DNA of 34,217 nucleotides from an uncultured Lachnospiraceae bacterium. Lineage in GTDB: Bacteria > Bacillota > Clostridia > Lachnospirales > Lachnospiraceae. The first letter of the stretch is position 1. Every line of letters starts with the position of its first letter. Positions 1-6,182 of this stretch are shown here, piece by piece. The translations under genes and the position numbers were made by a program. The notes beneath the pieces are model-generated. The model did not search any database. It saw only the letters and a program-made list of their open reading frames with translations, and had not been told where the DNA came from. Where the stretch lies: assembly GCA_910585625.1 (NCBI GenBank), contig CAJUFQ010000033.1, positions 1 through 34,217 on the forward strand, written 5' to 3'.

Positions 1-14
1 AATGTCTTTTCCAT
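1..14 (-). CDS. 5' tip of a divergent gene cut by the window edge
   Basis: On the minus strand an ATG at 14-12 is preceded by a good Shine-Dalgarno (GGAGGA, about 8 bases upstream) and begins M-E-K-T before the window ends. Only four codons are visible, so the product cannot be proved. A MEKT start next to element-type sigma-like genes would fit the small TnpV-type proteins of Clostridial mobile elements, but that is only a guess from context. Confidence 0.3.
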
Positions 15-111
15 AGTCTTAATCCTCCATAATTTTATTTTTGGGTTAGTTGTTGGCTGCCGCTCCCCGACCTCTCCATCTGGATTAGTTTTACGGCTGT
101 TAAACAGCAAT

Positions 112-155
112 CTTCTTGACCTGTCGGTCAAGAAGCAGCGCAGGCAGAAGCCTGC
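112..155. other. Two consecutive perfect hairpins in element leader
   Basis: A perfect 10-bp stem (CTTCTTGACC at 112-121 with GGTCAAGAAG at 126-135, loop TGTC) is followed after 4 bases by a perfect 6-bp stem (GCAGGC 140-145, GCCTGC 150-155, loop AGAA). They lie just ahead of the ribosome binding site (167-174) of the sigma-like gene. There is no T-tract, so a simple terminator is unlikely. They may be leader structure or a protein-binding site. Confidence 0.55.
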
Positions 156-180
156 TTAATTCAGATTGGAGGTACTTACG

Positions 181-582
181 GTGAAATATGCACCAAGAAA
201 AGTATATATCAAAGAAAGCGGTAATTATGTAGAACTGTCCTATATGGACTTTTGCCGCCGCAGGCAAGCCGGCCAGAGTTACATGGACAAGCTGCTTTCA
301 TTGGATGGATTTACAGACAGTGAGGGAAATGTGATTGACTTCATTGTTGACGAAGCGGTGGACGTTGTGGAAACCGTTGTCCATGCGGTAATGGTGGACA
401 GGCTGAAAGCCGCCCTGCCCTTATTGTCGGACGGTGAGCAGGCATTGATAAAAGCAATCTTCTTTGAGGAACTATCCGAGCGGGAAGTCGGGCTGCGGTT
501 AGGCATAACGCAGAGCGTTGTCAATAAACGCAAAGCCAGAATCCTTGCGAAGCTGAGAAAGATAATGGAAAACAAAATTTAA
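181..582 (+). CDS. Sigma-70 region-4-like regulator of a mobile element
   Basis: This 133-residue protein has a C-terminal helix-turn-helix of the sigma-70 region 4 / YlxM type (about residues 80-130: LSDGEQALIKAIF, then LSEREVGLRLGITQSVVNKR). The N-terminal half, with KYAPRKVYI and a DFCRRRQAG stretch, is typical of small sigma-factor-like proteins carried by Clostridial conjugative transposons. GTG at 181 is chosen because TTGGAGGT at 167-174 is a good ribosome binding site for it; the open frame extends to a TTG at 166 that lies inside that site. It is followed by a terminator at 590-630. It probably controls transcription of the element it came from. Family and mobile-element origin are inferred from resemblance, not from a search. 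Confidence 0.7.
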   Translation: MKYAPRKVYIKESGNYVELSYMDFCRRRQAGQSYMDKLLSLDGFTDSEGNVIDFIVDEAVDVVETVVHAVMVDRLKAALPLLSDGEQALIKAIFFEELSEREVGLRLGITQSVVNKRKARILAKLRKIMENKI

Positions 583-589
583 GGCGTTC

Positions 590-630
590 AGCCCCCTTGT
601 TTTTTCCTTTGGGAAAATGAGGGGGCTTTT
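590..630 (+). terminator. Rho-independent terminator after the sigma-like gene
   Basis: AGCCCCC at 590-596 pairs with GGGGGCT at 621-627. The inner arms (TTTTTTCC and GGAAAA) also pair, and a short T-run follows. It lies 8 bases after the stop of the upstream gene. Confidence 0.8.
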
Positions 631-668
631 CCTGCCCTCTCAATCAATTTCGATTGGAGGAAATAAGG

Positions 669-1093
669 ATGCATACAACCACGGACGGGAGGACAGGAAA
701 TGGCGTATCTGGAAAGAAGCCGAGGAAAAACTACTGCGTGAGTGCGGCGTTGATGAAGCAACCACCCCGCAAATCCGCACAGACGACGGGGCAGATTTCA
801 ATTCAAACAGGCGGTTTTACCGATGGGCAAGCGATTTTGGGGAACACCTTGAGGAAATGGCGGGCAGGGAGAAACAGGCAGAGATAAGGACGGTAATGGA
901 TTTACTGGATGAGATTGAGAGCGAAACGCTGTATCTTGCGTTAGTCAAAGTGGACAGGCGTACATTACAAATCGTCCTGCTGAAAATGCAGGGTTACTCC
1001 ACAAAATAAATTGTCCCGCTTGTGCATTTGACGACAGGGGCTGTCTATGCAAGATTGGCTCATTTGCGTAAGAAGCTGCGGAAAATTTTATAA
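669..1093 (+). pseudogene. Second sigma-region-4-like element gene, broken
   Basis: The frame reads AYNHGREDRKWRIWKEAEEK, through FNSNRRFYRWASDFGEHLEE and DRRTLQIVLLKMQGYSTK, then meets TAA at 1007-1009. Directly after that stop the same frame continues as IVPLVHLTTGAVYARL and AHLRKKLRKIL to a natural TAA at 1091-1093, which is the rest of a region-4 helix-turn-helix. One GAA-to-TAA change would explain the stop. The start is also damaged: the good ribosome binding site (GGAGG 656-660) serves ATG 669, but that ATG is one base out of frame with the conserved body, suggesting a 1-base loss just after the start codon. The original protein would have been about 141 residues. It belonged to the same mobile element as the upstream gene. 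Confidence 0.75.
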
Positions 1094-1124
1094 TGATATA
1101 GTCTGGTTTTCTATGAGATGTTGG

Positions 1125-1147
1125 GTGAGAGGCCAAAGGCTTCTCAC
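1125..1147. terminator. Hairpin at the end of the element remnant
   Basis: GTGAGAGGCC at 1125-1134 pairs with GGCTTCTCAC at 1138-1147 (one G-T wobble, AAA loop). It lies between the broken sigma-like gene and the GH43 fragment. The T-tract is poor (ATTCTTT), so it could be a weak terminator or a structure at the junction of the element. Confidence 0.45.
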
Positions 1148-1157
1148 GCATTCTTTA

Positions 1158-1394
1158 TATGTAGTATGGGCGCAGGGGGATTATGGGCGTTCTGCCGGTT
1201 CTGTCCTCTGCATTGGTACTGTGGATGAGAAAGAGCCGTGGAAGCTTACAAGCGACCCGGTAATCATTTCCCATCGGGATTATGGCTGGGACAACAACGA
1301 CAACACGCCGGTGGACGAAGGGCCGTATGCAATTATCCGTGATGATAAGGTGTTCATTACGTTCTCAGAATCTTCCGGATTACAAATTTTGTAA
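1158..1394 (+). pseudogene. Orphan fragment of a GH43 glycosidase
   Basis: About 79 codons read as the middle of a family 43 glycosyl hydrolase. LYVVWAQGDYGRSAGSV is followed by IGTVDEKEPWKLTSDPVIIS, a Trp-Asp stretch, and PVDEGPYAIIRDDKVFITFS, which matches the usual acidic 'NEGP ... k.yltYS' blade of these enzymes. There is no start codon, signal peptide or N-terminal catalytic blade upstream, and the frame stops after SSGLQIL, so both ends are missing. It lies between the mobile-element remnant and the tRNA promoter. An insertion or deletion that removed the rest of the gene is the simplest explanation. The fragment is not a copy of the two large GH43 genes further right. Confidence 0.65.
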
Positions 1395-1402
1395 AAAAAG
1401 TG

Positions 1403-1431
1403 TTGACAAATCTTTTATTACCGTGTAGAAT
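1403..1431 (+). promoter_or_regulatory. Promoter of the tRNA cluster
   Basis: A perfect -35 TTGACA (1403-1408), a 17-base spacer and TAGAAT (1426-1431) lie 26 bases before tRNA-Phe. The same TTGACA / TAGAAT combination with 17-base spacing precedes the rplM leader at 32912. Confidence 0.88.
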
Positions 1432-1457
1432 GATATCGTTGTAAAGATGTAGCAAAT

Positions 1458-1530
<73 letters not shown>

Positions 1531-1552
1531 CTGTACAAGAAATTGTATTTTT

Positions 1553-1623
1553 GCGGGTGTAGTTCAATGGTAGAACACTAGCCTTCCAAGCTAGATACGT
1601 GGGTTCGATTCCCATCACCCGCT
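1553..1623 (+). tRNA. tRNA-Gly (TCC)
   Basis: A 71-base cloverleaf with acceptor arms GCGGGTG/CACCCGC, anticodon stem CTAGC/GCTAG and loop CTTCCAA, giving anticodon TCC. The T-arm GGGTTCGATTCCC is intact. CCA is not encoded. Confidence 0.95.
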
Positions 1624-1626
1624 TAT

Positions 1627-1699
1627 GCGATAGTGGCGTAGTTGGTAACGCGCGACCTTGCCAAGGTCGAGACCGCGGGTTCGAGCCCCGTCTATCGCT
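1627..1699 (+). tRNA. tRNA-Gly (GCC)
   Basis: A 73-base cloverleaf with acceptor arms GCGATAG/CTATCGC, anticodon stem CGACC/GGTCG and loop TTGCCAA, giving anticodon GCC. It begins 4 bases after the previous tRNA, so the three are one transcript. The two glycine tRNAs together read all four GGN codons. Confidence 0.95.
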
Positions 1700-1711
1700 C
1701 TTAGGATAGAA

Positions 1712-1750
1712 GTTGTAAGTCCGGCGGAATCAGGACTTACAGCTTTTTTT
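1712..1750 (+). terminator. Terminator of the tRNA operon
   Basis: GTTGTAAGTCC (1712-1722) pairs with GGACTTACAGC (1733-1743) with one wobble, followed by seven T residues. Confidence 0.92.
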
Positions 1751-2059
1751 ATCTTATAGGAAAGAACTTGTCACGCTAAAGCGCGAGAGTAACTTCCCTA
1801 TAAGACAAAAAATAATATGCGTACTCGTGCAAGATGAGAGCCTTCCGGGCAGAACGCACACACTCAGCCGGATGTCAGGCCGATTGTTTTAGGCGTGTTG
1901 GCAAAAATATGCAAAATGCGTAGCGGATTGGTACAGATAGTAATGTAATACATGCCGAATGATACCTTTTTCTTTACTGCTGAACATCCTATACTTTTGC
2001 TTAGGATTATCAAAGTTTTTTGGTAAGCTTTTACAAAAGAGAAGAGGTGTATAATAATT
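1751..2059. other. Non-coding region with a long imperfect hairpin
   Basis: No credible gene is present in these 309 bases. A long imperfect hairpin occupies 1752-1805: TCTTATAGG and CCTATAAGA close it, with further pairing inward and the loop near TAAA, followed by an A-rich run. The stretch 1815-1925 is less AT-rich than the last 130 bases and has several short self-complementary segments. The part just before the next gene (2015-2040) has a partly symmetrical AAGCTT-centred segment that could be an operator of the XRE regulator. Confidence 0.5.
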
Positions 2060-2383
2060 ATGAGTGATTTTGGTGCAAGAGTAAGGAAGGTTAGGAAGGA
2101 ACGGAATATGACGCTCGTGAAGTTGGCGGAGCTGTGCGATTCTTCCGAAAATGTGATTAGGAATTATGAGAAGTCAAGACGCCTGCCACAGGTAGATATG
2201 CTGATACGCATCTGCAATGCCTTGAAAGTATCCCCGGATTATCTGCTGCAGGATGGGCTGGTTTACCAGGCGCGTTATGCGAACGAGGAGCTTCTTTTGA
2301 AGATAAGCAGGCTTTCGCCTAAAAATGTATCTGTCCTGATAGATATGGCGGATACTTTGGGGAAATATGATGAGATAAAATAA
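2060..2383 (+). CDS. XRE-family helix-turn-helix regulator
   Basis: A 107-residue cytoplasmic DNA-binding protein. A Cro/CI-type HTH fills about residues 5-62: ARVRKVRKERNMTLVKLAEL, SSENVIRNYEKSRRLP and VDMLIRICNALKVSPDYLL. The remaining 45 residues form a short helical tail, probably for dimerisation; no ligand or peptidase domain is present. The start is supported by GAGGTG about 10 bases upstream of the ATG. It is monocistronic, with a hairpin following at 2407-2439. Such proteins are usually local repressors. The target is unknown; an AAGCTT-centred partial palindrome about 30 bases upstream makes autoregulation possible. Confidence 0.85.
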   Translation: MSDFGARVRKVRKERNMTLVKLAELCDSSENVIRNYEKSRRLPQVDMLIRICNALKVSPDYLLQDGLVYQARYANEELLLKISRLSPKNVSVLIDMADTLGKYDEIK

Positions 2384-2406
2384 AATTGATAAACAGTCAT
2401 ATAGAG

Positions 2407-2444
2407 GCGTCCTGCCGGCATTCCATGCCAGGCAGGATGTTTTG
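2407..2444 (+). terminator. Putative terminator after the XRE gene
   Basis: GTCCTGCCGGCAT pairs with ATGCCAGGCAGGAT around a TCC loop (about 2409-2439), followed by GTTTTG. The stem is strong but the T-run is short. Confidence 0.65.
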
Positions 2445-2532
2445 CGTTCGGACGGCAGTCGGTTCCCAGGAATACATAATCGTTCATCCTTTTATTTTGT
2501 GAGGGAAAATTGTTTTATTTTATATGAAAATA

Positions 2533-2541
2533 TGGTAAAAT
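2533..2541 (+). promoter_or_regulatory. Extended -10 promoter of the GGDEF gene
   Basis: TGGTAAAAT at 2533-2541 is an extended -10 element (TGn plus TAAAAT), about 47 bases ahead of the TTG start. No well-spaced -35 is seen; TTGTTT at 2510 is 20 bases away. Confidence 0.4.
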
Positions 2542-2587
2542 AGAAAAAGTAGCATATAGAGAAGGAGAGAGTGAAAGGAGACAATCA

Positions 2588-4273
2588 TTGAAAATTCTCA
2601 AAATGCACTTGGCAGAAGCCATGTTGGCAGTTCTGGCCGTGTTGCTTGTGTTGCTTCTCTATCAAGGAGACGGGGAAACGGGCATTGAGGATGTGTCATA
2701 TGACCGGGACTGGATTCTTTCAGCCGGCGGGGAGGTACGGGCATATGATGTTCTTCCGGAGGTGGTGAGCGTGCCGGAGGGCGAGGAAGAGATTATAATA
2801 AGGAAAGTACTGCCAGAGGATTTTGGAGCGGCAGATTCTGTTGGATACTATACATCGCACCAGCTGTCAGAAGTTTATGTGGGCGGTGAAAAGGTTTACG
2901 AGCGGAAGGTTCCTGAGTGTGCAAGGAGTAAGACGCCAGGGAATTGCTGGAATTTTTTCAGGCTTTATAGCAGATATGAAGGGAAGGCGGTGGAAATACA
3001 TATCAGGAACAGCTATCGTTCTTCCAGCATGAAGATGCCGGCTGTTTATTATGGCTCGCAGTCTTCTATCATACTCAGGCAGATTAAAAACCGTTTTCCA
3101 TCTGTAGTCATCAGTTTTATCATGTTTACCATGGGCGTGCTGCTGGTGGCGTTGTGGTTTACGGTAGGAAAGAAAATGTATTTCCACAAAGGCGTCCCAT
3201 GGCTGGGACTGTTTTCCATACATTTTGCAGTGTGGTCAGCATTTGAGACTAAAATTCCGGTACTCATGTTTGGCAGGCCTCTTTTGTTCAGCATAGTCAC
3301 GTTCATGAGCCTGAAGCTGATGCTGCTCCCGTTTGTCTTTTTCATCCGCACTATCTATAATGCGAAAGGAAGCAAATTGCTGAATGTGTTTGCCGCAGCT
3401 TGCGTCATTGAGTTTGCGTTCTGTTTTGTGGCGCAGATTGTCGGATGGGCGGATTTTCGGGAAACGCTTTGGATTACCCATGTATTGGGCCTTGGGGCTT
3501 CTGTTACGGTTCTCGTGTTGGGAGCGCGCATGTTGGTTAAGAAAAAGCAACGGGTCTCGCTGGTTAAGCGTGACAGGAAGTTCTGGGTAAATGCGGCGTG
3601 CGTCTGCATTATCTGTGTGTGCGCAGTATTCGATGCGATAAATTATTATTTTGGTTTTTACGGGGACGTGGCGTTTTTTTCCAGGATTGGCTGCCTGATA
3701 TACTTATTCATACTGAGCAAACAGTTTCTGGATGAATCCATTAAGCTGATTCAAGCGGGCAGGCACGCAGAAGAAATTCTGGAAGAGGCAGGGCTGGACG
3801 GCCTGACTTGCCTGAAAAACCGCAGAAGCTTTGAGACGGATTTGTATGGGATTCCGCCGGTGCAATTCCCACAGTACGGTGTGGTGATGTTTGACCTTAA
3901 TAACCTGAAAATGATGAATGACCGCTATGGCCATGCAGTCGGGGATTGTTACATAATCAACGGAAGTGAGATTATCCGTGACGTGTTCGGGGATTTGGGT
4001 GAGATTTACCGGATTGGCGGTGATGAATTCTGCCTGATTTCCGATATGATTACAGAAGAGGTATTTGAGGAAAAGAGAAAAAGGATGGGGGACTGGATGC
4101 AAAGCCTGCAGGGTTCTTACATCAAAGGAGCCATGCAGATTGCTTCCGGTTTTGCAAAATATAACCGCAGCAAGGATTTGAACTTGCAGGACACAATCCG
4201 GCGTGCAGACGAGCGGATGTATCGGTGTAAGCGGAAACAGAAGACGATGAAAAATAACAGCGAGTTAGCATAA
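2588..4273 (+). CDS. Membrane-bound diguanylate cyclase (GGDEF)
   Basis: A 561-residue protein expected to make cyclic di-GMP from two GTP at the membrane. It has an N-terminal membrane segment (about 8-24), an extracytoplasmic beta-rich sensor region (about 30-165), a bundle of about seven hydrophobic helices (about 170-380; 7TMR-DISM-like layout), a short linker and a C-terminal GGDEF domain (about 395-550). The active-site motif RIGGDEF is intact (GGDEF at 477-481), as are FDLNNLKMMND and YGHAVGD. The RxxD inhibitory site normally found just before this motif is absent; the matching positions read G-D-L-G, so product inhibition at that site is not expected. The TTG start is chosen for AAAGGAG 7 bases upstream. 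An HD-GYP gene follows after 18 bases, so the maker and breaker of the signal are co-transcribed. Confidence 0.9.
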   Translation: MKILKMHLAEAMLAVLAVLLVLLLYQGDGETGIEDVSYDRDWILSAGGEVRAYDVLPEVVSVPEGEEEIIIRKVLPEDFGAADSVGYYTSHQLSEVYVGGEKVYERKVPECARSKTPGNCWNFFRLYSRYEGKAVEIHIRNSYRSSSMKMPAVYYGSQSSIILRQIKNRFPSVVISFIMFTMGVLLVALWFTVGKKMYFHKGVPWLGLFSIHFAVWSAFETKIPVLMFGRPLLFSIVTFMSLKLMLLPFVFFIRTIYNAKGSKLLNVFAAACVIEFAFCFVAQIVGWADFRETLWITHVLGLGASVTVLVLGARMLVKKKQRVSLVKRDRKFWVNAACVCIICVCAVFDAINYYFGFYGDVAFFSRIGCLIYLFILSKQFLDESIKLIQAGRHAEEILEEAGLDGLTCLKNRRSFETDLYGIPPVQFPQYGVVMFDLNNLKMMNDRYGHAVGDCYIINGSEIIRDVFGDLGEIYRIGGDEFCLISDMITEEVFEEKRKRMGDWMQSLQGSYIKGAMQIASGFAKYNRSKDLNLQDTIRRADERMYRCKRKQKTMKNNSELA

Positions 4274-4291
4274 ATTAGGAGGTGGCTGATT

Positions 4292-5335
4292 ATGCGTTAC
4301 ATGCCGATGGCAAGGGTAGAGGCAGGAATGGCGTTAGGGCAGGATATTTATAATGGGGAAGGACAGCTGATTCTGGGCAGGCATCTGGTTTTGAATGATG
4401 ACTATCTGCAGCAGCTTCTGCAGCTGGGATTCCCAGGCATTTACATCGATGATGAATTTACGGAGGATTTGCGGATAGAGCAGGTAATCCGTCCGCAATT
4501 AAAGAGCGAAGCTTTAAAGATGGTGCATGACCTGTTTTTGGATAATAAGAATATTCCTATGGAGCAGCATAACCTCCAGGAAGTTGTCATGAATGTGATG
4601 GACGATGTGCTGAACAGCCAGGATGTGATGTGTAATATGCTCGATATCAAGACATATGACGATTATGTTTATTTCCATTCTGTAAATGTAGCCGTGTTGT
4701 CTACCATGATAGGAGCGGCCTGCAATATGAACCGTGAGGAATTACATACGCTTACTACCTCGGCGTTGCTCCATGACGTGGGCAAGCGGTTTGTGGAAGA
4801 CGACGTGCTGAATGTGCGGCGTGCGCTGACCGAAGAAGAAAGGATTATGATTGTGCAGCATCCAAAGCTGGGCTATGAGTTCTTAAAGGAGAACTTTGAC
4901 TTCCTGCCGGAGGTCTATAACAGCGTTCTGGAACATCATGAGTGGTACAATGGATGCGGATATCCTATGCGTAAGTCCGGCTCTGAGATTCCGATTTATG
5001 CCAGGATCATTAAGCTGGCGGATGTGTATGATGCGCTGACGTCGAAGCTTCCCTATCATGAGGCTGTTTCGCCCTCTGAGGCAGTGGAGTATATCATGGC
5101 AAATGCAGGAGCCGAATTTGACCCGGAACTGGTGGACATATTCCTGAGACGGATTGCCGTATACCCGGTAGGTTGTGAGGTTAGTCTTTCTGACGGAAGG
5201 ACGGCAGTGGTTATGGAGAATTATAAGGAATTTGTGCTGAGGCCAAAGGTAAAAGTAATACCGACAGGAGAGATCATCGACCTCAAATCAGATGACGATG
5301 TCAGGAATCTGACAATCCTTGAGTTAAATGTGTAA
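4292..5335 (+). CDS. HD-GYP c-di-GMP phosphodiesterase
   Basis: A 347-residue cytoplasmic protein. Residues 1-110 are an N-terminal domain common ahead of Firmicutes HD-GYP domains. The HD-GYP domain follows (about 120-290): HDVGK with H161 and D162, then HHEWYNGCGYP with GYP at 223-225, and ARIIKLADVYDALTSKLPY. These are the metal-binding and GYP signatures of c-di-GMP hydrolases. The last 55 residues look like a small beta domain (VGCEVSLSDGRTAVVMENYK). AGGAGGTG precedes the ATG. It is coupled to the upstream diguanylate cyclase gene and would oppose it. Activity is inferred from the motifs. Confidence 0.9.
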   Translation: MRYMPMARVEAGMALGQDIYNGEGQLILGRHLVLNDDYLQQLLQLGFPGIYIDDEFTEDLRIEQVIRPQLKSEALKMVHDLFLDNKNIPMEQHNLQEVVMNVMDDVLNSQDVMCNMLDIKTYDDYVYFHSVNVAVLSTMIGAACNMNREELHTLTTSALLHDVGKRFVEDDVLNVRRALTEEERIMIVQHPKLGYEFLKENFDFLPEVYNSVLEHHEWYNGCGYPMRKSGSEIPIYARIIKLADVYDALTSKLPYHEAVSPSEAVEYIMANAGAEFDPELVDIFLRRIAVYPVGCEVSLSDGRTAVVMENYKEFVLRPKVKVIPTGEIIDLKSDDDVRNLTILELNV

Positions 5336-5433
5336 TGGGAATGAGGGGGATCCAACGAAGCTGGGAGGATGCCCTTAGGTGTTGCAGGGGGACCAGGAAA
5401 GAAAAGGGAAGTTGGGGTGAGACCTGATGCCTC

Positions 5434-6033
5434 GTGCCGGAACCAATAAAGCGGGCAGGGAATAAGACAGTGCTAGGACAGAAGGAAACGATAGACTTGC
5501 TGCTGGCGGAAAGCTTCAAGGAGCTTGCCTGTCAGCAGCCCATTGAAAAGATTACAATTAAAGCAATTACAGATAAGGCGGGTGTAATCCGCCCCACATT
5601 TTACAATCATTTCCAGGACAAATACGAATTACTGGAATGGATTATCCGTACCCAGATTTTAGAGCCTATCAAGCCGTTGATCCATGCGGGGATGATTGAC
5701 GAGGCATTAATGCTGATTTTCACTTCGGTCAAGGCGGACGGGGAATTCTATCAGAAAGCAGTGCGCTTGGAAGGACAGAACTCATTTGAGGAAATCACTA
5801 AGAAATGCATCGGGGATGCGCTGCTGGAGGTAATCCAAGGCAAGGGGCAGATGAGGAAGGTGCGCCATCCGTGGCTGACGCCGGAGCATATTGCCCAGTA
5901 TTATGCCCAGTCCATGTGTTTTGTGGTCGTGAACTGGATTAAGGGCGGCATGTCGGTGGAACCCCGGGAAATTACGGATATTTACAATTATATCATAACG
6001 CGTTCCATGATGGATGTCATCGAAGAGCTATGA
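5434..6033 (+). CDS. TetR-family regulator
   Basis: A 199-residue (or 187 from the later start) transcription factor. The N-terminal TetR HTH is clear (about residues 20-65: ESFKELACQQPIEKITIKAI, then TDKAGVIRPTFYNHFQDKYE), followed by an all-helical ligand/dimer domain of the DhaS/TetR_C type. The start is uncertain. GTG 5434 has only a distant GGGGTG (14 bases), while GTG 5470 has AGGGAA about 7 bases upstream and starts right before the HTH. ATG 5427 has a suitable distance to GGGGTG but opens only a 12-codon frame. The gene is 98 bases after the HD-GYP gene and immediately precedes the MMPL transporter gene, whose promoter region carries a 21-bp palindrome that is a likely operator for this protein. 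Confidence 0.85.
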   Translation: MPEPIKRAGNKTVLGQKETIDLLLAESFKELACQQPIEKITIKAITDKAGVIRPTFYNHFQDKYELLEWIIRTQILEPIKPLIHAGMIDEALMLIFTSVKADGEFYQKAVRLEGQNSFEEITKKCIGDALLEVIQGKGQMRKVRHPWLTPEHIAQYYAQSMCFVVVNWIKGGMSVEPREITDIYNYIITRSMMDVIEEL

Positions 6034-6068
6034 CAGATGCAGGGAAATGTATAAGTAAAACTACATAT

Positions 6069-6097
6069 TTGCTAAAATGTATATCTATGGTATACAT
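6069..6097 (+). promoter_or_regulatory. Promoter with overlapping palindromic operator
   Basis: ATGTATA (6077-6083) and TATACAT (6091-6097) form a perfect 7-7-7 interrupted palindrome. A possible -35 (TTGCTA, 6069-6074) and -10 (TATACA, 6091-6096; 16-base spacing) coincide with it, so a bound dimer would block RNA polymerase. It lies 43 bases after the TetR gene and 85 bases before the transporter start at 6183. The palindrome is seen directly; its use by the adjacent TetR protein is inferred. Confidence 0.6.
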
Positions 6098-6182
6098 GGA
6101 AAAAGGATTGAATATTTATTTTTTCAATTCTTTTTTTTATACTCTTCTTGAAAACAAAAACATAGCAAGAGGAGCGAGAAGA

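Noticed and set aside
617..668. ATG 617 as start of the second sigma-like gene
   Set aside because: It lies inside the terminator stem of the upstream gene and has no ribosome binding site.
654..887. A separate 77-residue reading frame starting near ATG 669
   Set aside because: Its translation is basic and without known pattern, whereas the other frame matches a recognisable sigma-region-4 protein; this frame only marks the damaged start.
1047..1157. N-terminal part of the open frame leading into the GH43 fragment
   Set aside because: It overlaps the end of the sigma-like pseudogene and a hairpin and has no glycosidase resemblance.
4274..5433. c-di-GMP riboswitch near the c-di-GMP genes
   Set aside because: No GEMM-type conserved core was seen in the 2384-2587, 4274-4291 or 5336-5433 gaps.
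5427..5465. 12-codon frame from ATG 5427 ahead of the TetR gene
   Set aside because: Well placed for a ribosome binding site, but nothing supports a functional leader peptide; noted only as a reason for start uncertainty.
6030..6182. N-terminal extension of the MMPL gene starting at the ATG overlapping the TetR stop
   Set aside because: It would put 51 poorly structured codons over the promoter and palindrome, has no convincing ribosome binding site, and ATG 6183 has a good one and begins the first membrane helix.
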